DNA of 64,000 nucleotides from Wuchereria bancrofti (Eukaryota > Nematoda > Chromadorea > Rhabditida > Onchocercidae). Below, piece after piece: positions 58,915 to 64,000 of the stretch. Location: the NCBI GenBank assembly GCA_005281725.1, contig SSBO01000007.1, positions 2,424,402 to 2,488,401 on the forward strand, given 5' to 3'. Within the stretch, counting starts at the first letter, position 1. Every line of letters starts with the position of its first letter. Position numbers and translations under genes: made by a program. The notes beneath the pieces were generated by a model, which did not search any database, was not told the DNA's origin, and was given only the letters and a program-made list of their open reading frames with translations.

Positions 58915-59644
58915 TGAAACTTGGGGCGTCTGACTCTTGTGGCTTAGAGTCGAATTTGATTTTCGTATGTTCAAGATTATGCTTCCTTGTTGTTATTGTA
59001 GTTGGTATAGACGAATGCGTTGAGTGGAAGTCTGTTGTAACGATTTTATTCGCTAGCAGCACGATAGACAAGTGCAACAATACACTGATAATTATTTCAT
59101 AGAGTATCTACGAATGCGATGAAGAAGATGAATAAATTGATGGAGAACTTAAGGGATTTAAATGAACTGAATTAAATGAGTGTGGGAGAGCAGTCGAACC
59201 ATAACTTGCTGGTACAAAAAAACTGACCAAGGCAAAGGAATTAAATCTTTATATAGTGGGCAACAAGCGCATAATTACATTGAATAAAGATCTATGAGGT
59301 GATCTTTACTCTTTATATAGAAGAAGGTGGGTTGTAATATTGTCAGTTTCTCATGACATTAGATAACCTTTACAATATTTCGACTTTGCAAACAAATTTG
59401 GTTTGGAAGTCGATTTTTAACATATTAAACTATGCGCATACCCTTTGTTAACAGTTGAAAAATTCTAGACAAGCAGGTAAGCTCGGCTACAACGGGAAGA
59501 TGAGTGTTGGGTAAATAATTGCTTACATGTGATGCAATTTGAAACAGTTTTATATTTCTTTAAAGAATGTTACAAATTTTAGTATTATGAATTAATACAA
59601 TTTTATTTGGTATATTTTGTATGTTATTCCGAGTTTCGCGACAG
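58915..59644 (+). repeat. Duplicated 0.74 kb element, copy 2 (730 bp)
   Basis: Near-identical direct copy of 47858-48608, lacking a ~21-nt block near its right end. It lies about 570 bp upstream of the I-BAR gene start, so it could influence or be part of that gene's 5' region. Flanks differ completely from those of copy 1, which places the boundaries at TGAAACTTGG and TTTCGCGACAG. Confidence 0.95.
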
Positions 59645-60214
59645 GAGTAAACGGAATTGAATTCAATTGAACTGCATTATCACTTCGTAAGGCGGAGTAG
59701 TCACAGTTACAATCTTCTAGTCCAGCCATTTCATTTTTGCGGAGCATAAATTATTTGTAGAAGTGTTCTACGGGATACCGATGCTTTGGTATGTAGCAAC
59801 GCAGTCCCACATCACTATGAACTGTGATACGGGGAGTTTATTAATCTTTACTTTAACTTCGTGTTATTCATCATGATCCAGTTATCCACCACTTATGATA
59901 TGTTTACCGTTACATATTGCTATTGTCATTTCTTCCCATATTGCCGTTAAAATCGATTTAATGAATTGTATATAAATATTATTCCAAATTATTGTTAGCT
60001 TTCATTCCAGGTGCCATCGCGGGAACGGGAAGATGTGCATATAGTGTATAGTTGATTATCAGAGTTGTTATTTCTTGCATTCTGTCGTAAATTTTCTTGT
60101 TATCCTTCACTTTTCCATACTTTCCCGCTCTCGCACACTTTTTTCTTCCTTCAATTTCGGGTTATTAGCACGGCACAGAGCTGAATAAACTAACTGCAAC
60201 AAAAAGCACACAAA

Positions 60215-63200
60215 ATGGATTGTGATGCTGAATTTAATGCACTGGTTTCCATGTATCAAAGTGTTGTACATGACATGAAGGTATGTTTCTATTCTTTTTC
60301 TCAACATTCTCACAACGGTTTATGTCAAACGTTCATTAGGATGAGGAATAGATGCAGGACATTTCTCTTCCAAATATGGAAATTGGAATGTGTAGTCGTA
60401 TTTTTTATGGAAATTTATAAATTTTATTCATGAAGAATATTCTTGATATGGAATTTTGTTTTAACATGTTGCGCATACAGAGTCAAATATTGAAGTTACA
60501 TATTATATTTCGGTCATCCACTGGTCACAATTTTCGCATCATGCAACGCCATTTTCTTTCCTTTTTTGTAGTTGACATATCCAGCGTGGGAAAATGTCGC
60601 TCAGAAAGCTCTTAAACTTGCGTCGCAAATGAAGTCGACTTTGACTTGTATGAATGCTTTCATAGATGCTATACAAGCTGTTGGTGATGTCGCTAATAAT
60701 TTAAAGGGTATGTTTTATAGTTTTTGATCATTTGTCCGCTATAAATGTTAAATAAATTCAAACTAATACGCCATTATATAATTTGATAACCAAATCGGTA
60801 CATATTTGAAGTCCAAACCAACGCAATATTTTTCTTGACAGCGCTTATATCAATTTCAAACTTTAGTCTCGGAAATGAAACTTTTCTAAAGGAAAAGACG
60901 TTTGGAAAATAGTTTGCTGCATGTTTCCGATTCTTCAAAAAGTTTTGAATGTTAATTCACTTATCCTTAATAATAACTATTGTGAATGCTTATTTACTTA
61001 TAATTTTATTTTGAGAATTTCTCTTTCAGATATTTACTTTATGTTTTCACAAACTTCTATTTAGTCAAGAATAATTACTTTGATTCATCTGGACATGTTC
61101 CCCATTGAGCAACTTATGCAGTTCGATTTTGGTGATTCGGGTAATGAAGATTGAGAGGTTGAATTCATGAAAGTTAGAGGAAGGTTTTCAGGTGCCACTC
61201 GAGATATTGGTGCATGTCTTACACGTGTTTGCATGCGACAGCGATCCATTGAAAATCGTTTGCGTGGTTTTGTGGACTCGTTAACCGATGAACTGGCCAT
61301 GAGCTTGCAAAACAAAGGTACTTACTGGAAACAACGAACCACGGAAATGGATCGACATGCGAATAAATTTTGTCGAAAGGTGAGTTGCAAGGTACTGGCT
61401 TACATTCTAGATACCCTGTAATTGTACTGATCATTCATTCACATATATATTTCAATTGAACAAAATCAAATTTCAAACTCGAATGTGAATTTTGAATTAA
61501 CAACTTCAAAATTAATTCGGTTGCATGTTTTGACTCATGGACGAATAGAACTGATTTAGTTTTTGATTATTCAGTTCTAATCTTAAAGATAATATTTCGA
61601 AGGTGCTGAAATTTCTATGATATTTTTCCGACAAAGCAGTTTAAATTTATGTTTTCTAGAGTTAAAAGACGAGACATATTATGAGCACAGTCATCATTTG
61701 TCTGGCCAATGAGTTGAATGATACAGCGAAAGGACACAGAATATTCATTATAGCTGTAATAACTTTTGCTAAGTTCTATTCTGGACCACGCGGTGGTCCT
61801 TTTTGCTCAAAATAAGCCAGTGATTTTACCCTCTTTGAAAGACAGTTGGCTCGGGAAATACTTTGCTGTTGATATTTTTTGCGTTGCTGCATAGAATTTA
61901 TGGTTACAGTTGATTATTATCGTTTATTTATTATGAGTAATAAATGGATTTTTTTTTTTTTGAAAGTGAATAATATGTATTTTGTTTTTATCACAGATCC
62001 GTTCACGTAAAGGTGGTATAGATTTAAGCGCTGTGGATGAACAACGTCGCATCTCTCAAACCTTGCTTACTGAACAGAGGAATCAAATGTCATTTTTTGT
62101 CACAGCTCTGCTTCCTGTCCTTGTAAGTACTATATCCAAACATACTTGGACTCCTCGCTTTATCCCCCAAATTCTGTTTTTATTCACGATGTGTTATCAG
62201 CTTTTTAAGGGAGATTTTATCATTCCTAATATTCTTCGTAGTGAAGAATGATATTGTTTGAAATATTGAGATTTCTTTAATGCTAGTCTCTTAAAATTAA
62301 ATTCGGCATTATTGATGGTCATAAAAAATTGATTTTGACTTTTCCTATTTCAGAACAGTCAGTTGGGGCTTTTAGATGAAAGCAGTCATCTTCGACAGGT
62401 GACAGATCATTTGCATGTCACGATCCGATCTGGCAAGGCTGCAGCAGTCATTGATACTATTTTAAATGACATACATCAAGGATCAGATAATTCGTGGCGT
62501 AGCTGTTTATCCAATAATGCTAGTCGATCCTTTTGCATATATAGTGGCAATGATATCTCAAGGAGGACACCATCGCCAACACCCAGCACATGTACATGGC
62601 CAACTGCAGTGGTTGGTAAGATCTTTTTCGAAGTGAAGTTAAAGAATACTTTTCATCAAATCAGTTTGTTTGATTCAGCCACCATTTTAATGATCAATTC
62701 TTATTTTATGATTTCAATGGACAAATTTTTTGAATTGTATGAAGATCTGAGTGTTCGTATCATTGTACTTGGAATTATTTCTGTGGGCCACTTTCATTTA
62801 TTTTAACAGCTTTGAGTTCGATCTCAGATTTACGCTTGAAATCTCGAAAATGTCAAGGATTATGTAGTAAAATCCTAGTTATGGGTCTGAATGAATTTTT
62901 TAATCACTATTGGATGAATGAATTATTTCTTCTCTTGAATTTCAGGTTTTTCATCCAATGCGACTTCATCGGTACGGGCCCATACAATATCAGTAGTAGA
63001 ACAGCCACGACGTACAGTCGTTAATCCTCGAACTTACGCACCTCCATCTCCATCACGGCCATTGGAATTTGCGTTAAAAAAACCACCTCTACCCAAAAGA
63101 ATCATTTCTTTCTCCAATTCTACTATTTCTGCTGCTCCTGATTTTCACGGGTCGTCTGTTGAAGTTAGTATGGTAATGTAAATTCTTGCAGTCATAAGCG

Positions 63201-64000
63201 ATTTTAAGTAATCTATTTGCATGACTGATTTCAGGATTATTGAAGAGTTATATCAAATAAAATTTATGAGTTATATCAAAATGCGACTTAGATTAGTGCT
63301 AAAGTCATATAAAGTTATTGTACAACTGCATTTCATTTCTTTTTATTCACTGTTCTTTTTATTTTGTTTTCTTATAAAACTTATGTTGATTTTCATACTT
63401 TTGTTGCACACAGGCTTAAAACAGACATCGAATTTGGATAATTTGATAACCTTTTCCAGACTCCTCATCATAAAGGAACCCTGCTATCATCTTCATCGGC
63501 AGATGTATCGGAGGAGTCAATTTTAAGAGGACCAGCAAGGCCATTAAGTTTTGCATATGATGATATAATAACACATCCAAACGGGACATCTATTATAACT
63601 CGTAATGGTTATGTGAATAATGGTTGTTGCACAGGAAAAGATGGTTAGTTTTAGTTTTTAATAGAAAAACCAATCCATAAAACTATGAGTGTTATTAAAT
63701 TGCAGCAGCAGGATTGAAATTAGAATTATCTTACAGATTTCACTGTTCTAGTGATATCTGTTTTGCAAAACGCCTTACCTGTAGTGATGGATCCAAGACA
63801 TTTCTTTTCGAGATCATTTATAAAATGCATGAAAATATGAATGAAGTTCACCATTATAACTTTTTTAAATAGTGATTTAGACCTGATTGCTTGCGGATAG
63901 TGTTTCTTTTGTTTTTCTAGCAAATGATCAAACAAAGGCGAGTGCTTCACTGATTGCTGAAACTATTGAACAGATCGATAAACTTGGCTCGGAACTTGAT
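60215..64000 (+). CDS. MTSS1: MTSS1 (missing-in-metastasis) family I-BAR protein, 5' part (8 coding exons, continues past window)
   Basis: MTSS1-type inverse-BAR proteins bind PI(4,5)P2 membranes and actin to drive protrusions. Exons: 60215-60280, 60572-60707, 61192-61379, 61997-62122, 62354-62615, 62946-63172, 63460-63643, 63921-64000+. All phases agree, giving 423 codons so far. The IMD/I-BAR domain spans about residues 1-205: MYQSVVHDMK, YPAWENVAQKALKLASQ, ATRDIGACLTRVCMRQRSIE, EQRNQMSFFVTALLPVL. Next is a Ser/Thr/Pro-rich disordered region (SRRTPSPTPSTCTWP) and a Pro-rich stretch with an SH3-ligand-like ALKKPPLPKR. Compared with the human domain, about 35 Lys-rich residues in the helix between exons 3 and 4 are missing, with phase 0 on both sides. 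The start is the first ATG of an exon with family homology from residue 5. IRSp53/BAIAP2 is the main alternative family, but the exon 3 motif favours MTSS1. Confidence 0.92.
61783..61799. repeat. GC-rich stem-loop followed by T-run, in an MTSS1 intron
   Basis: GGACCAC, loop GCG, GTGGTCC, then TTTTT. It stands out in a very AT-rich intron (61380-61996). It looks like a small-RNA 3' hairpin or Pol III-type end, but no conserved RNA body was recognised upstream. Confidence 0.6.

Noticed and set aside
61690..61800. Possible U4-like snRNA (GCCAATGAG word followed by a 3' hairpin)
   Set aside because: Only nine bases match; the rest of the U4 5' stem-loop and the U6-pairing region are absent.
1..64000. 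Bacterial endosymbiont (Wolbachia-type) or viral insertions
   Set aside because: Looked for intronless, higher-GC or prokaryote-type ORFs; none seen in the window.

Overview
The window is AT-rich eukaryotic DNA whose genes are split by many short introns (GT..AG, often with a run of T before the acceptor). Every recognisable protein is a nematode-type or general metazoan orthologue. Several genes have very short 5' leaders that start at a splice-acceptor-like AG, as in spliced-leader trans-splicing. A parasitic (spirurid or filarial) nematode fits gene content, base composition and intron style, but the species is inference. I saw no bacterial, viral or transposase/reverse-transcriptase genes.

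Layout, left to right. (1) 109-15075, minus: the first 18 coding exons of a dystrophin gene (dys-1). It starts at 15075 and runs off the left edge. All 17 internal junctions keep phase, and one intron appears to be GC-AG. (2) 18717-20730, minus: complete RNA polymerase III subunit RPC6/POLR3F, 4 exons. (3) 23189-30674, minus: complete TCF25/NULP1, about 12 exons. Its last intron carries, on the plus strand, the 3' exons of an unrecognised membrane protein (25021-25822). (4) 31375-32277, plus: complete rpl-13, head to head with TCF25. (5) 33531-35454, minus: complete TPPP/p25-alpha. (6) 40920-41513, minus: a probable 76-residue two-exon gene just downstream of (7) 42013-44298, minus: complete SNIP1 (FHA domain). 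(8) 45899-50455, plus: complete ric-19/ICA69, 11 exons. It is followed by two unassigned coding-like exons (50982-51621). (9) 60215-64000, plus: first 8 coding exons of an MTSS1-like I-BAR gene, running off the right edge.

The genes are mostly independent housekeeping, muscle or neuronal functions rather than one pathway: sarcolemma (dystrophin), Pol III transcription, ribosome quality control (TCF25), ribosome, tubulin (TPPP), splicing/transcription (SNIP1), dense-core-vesicle trafficking (ric-19) and actin/membrane curvature (MTSS1). From memory, the block rpl-13, tppp-1, SNIP1 homologue, ric-19 matches a cluster on C. elegans chromosome I, so this looks like conserved microsynteny.

The main non-gene signal is a ~0.74 kb element in two nearly identical direct copies 11 kb apart (47858-48608 in a ric-19 intron, 58915-59644 upstream of MTSS1). 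There are also foldback/palindromic elements at 8312-8464 and 16092-16192, a perfect 16-bp hairpin at 39063-39101, and microsatellites. Large stretches without supported genes are 15.1-18.7, 20.7-22.8, 35.5-40.9 and 51.6-60.2 kb. All exon boundaries were read by eye from splice sites and phase; none is checked against transcripts.
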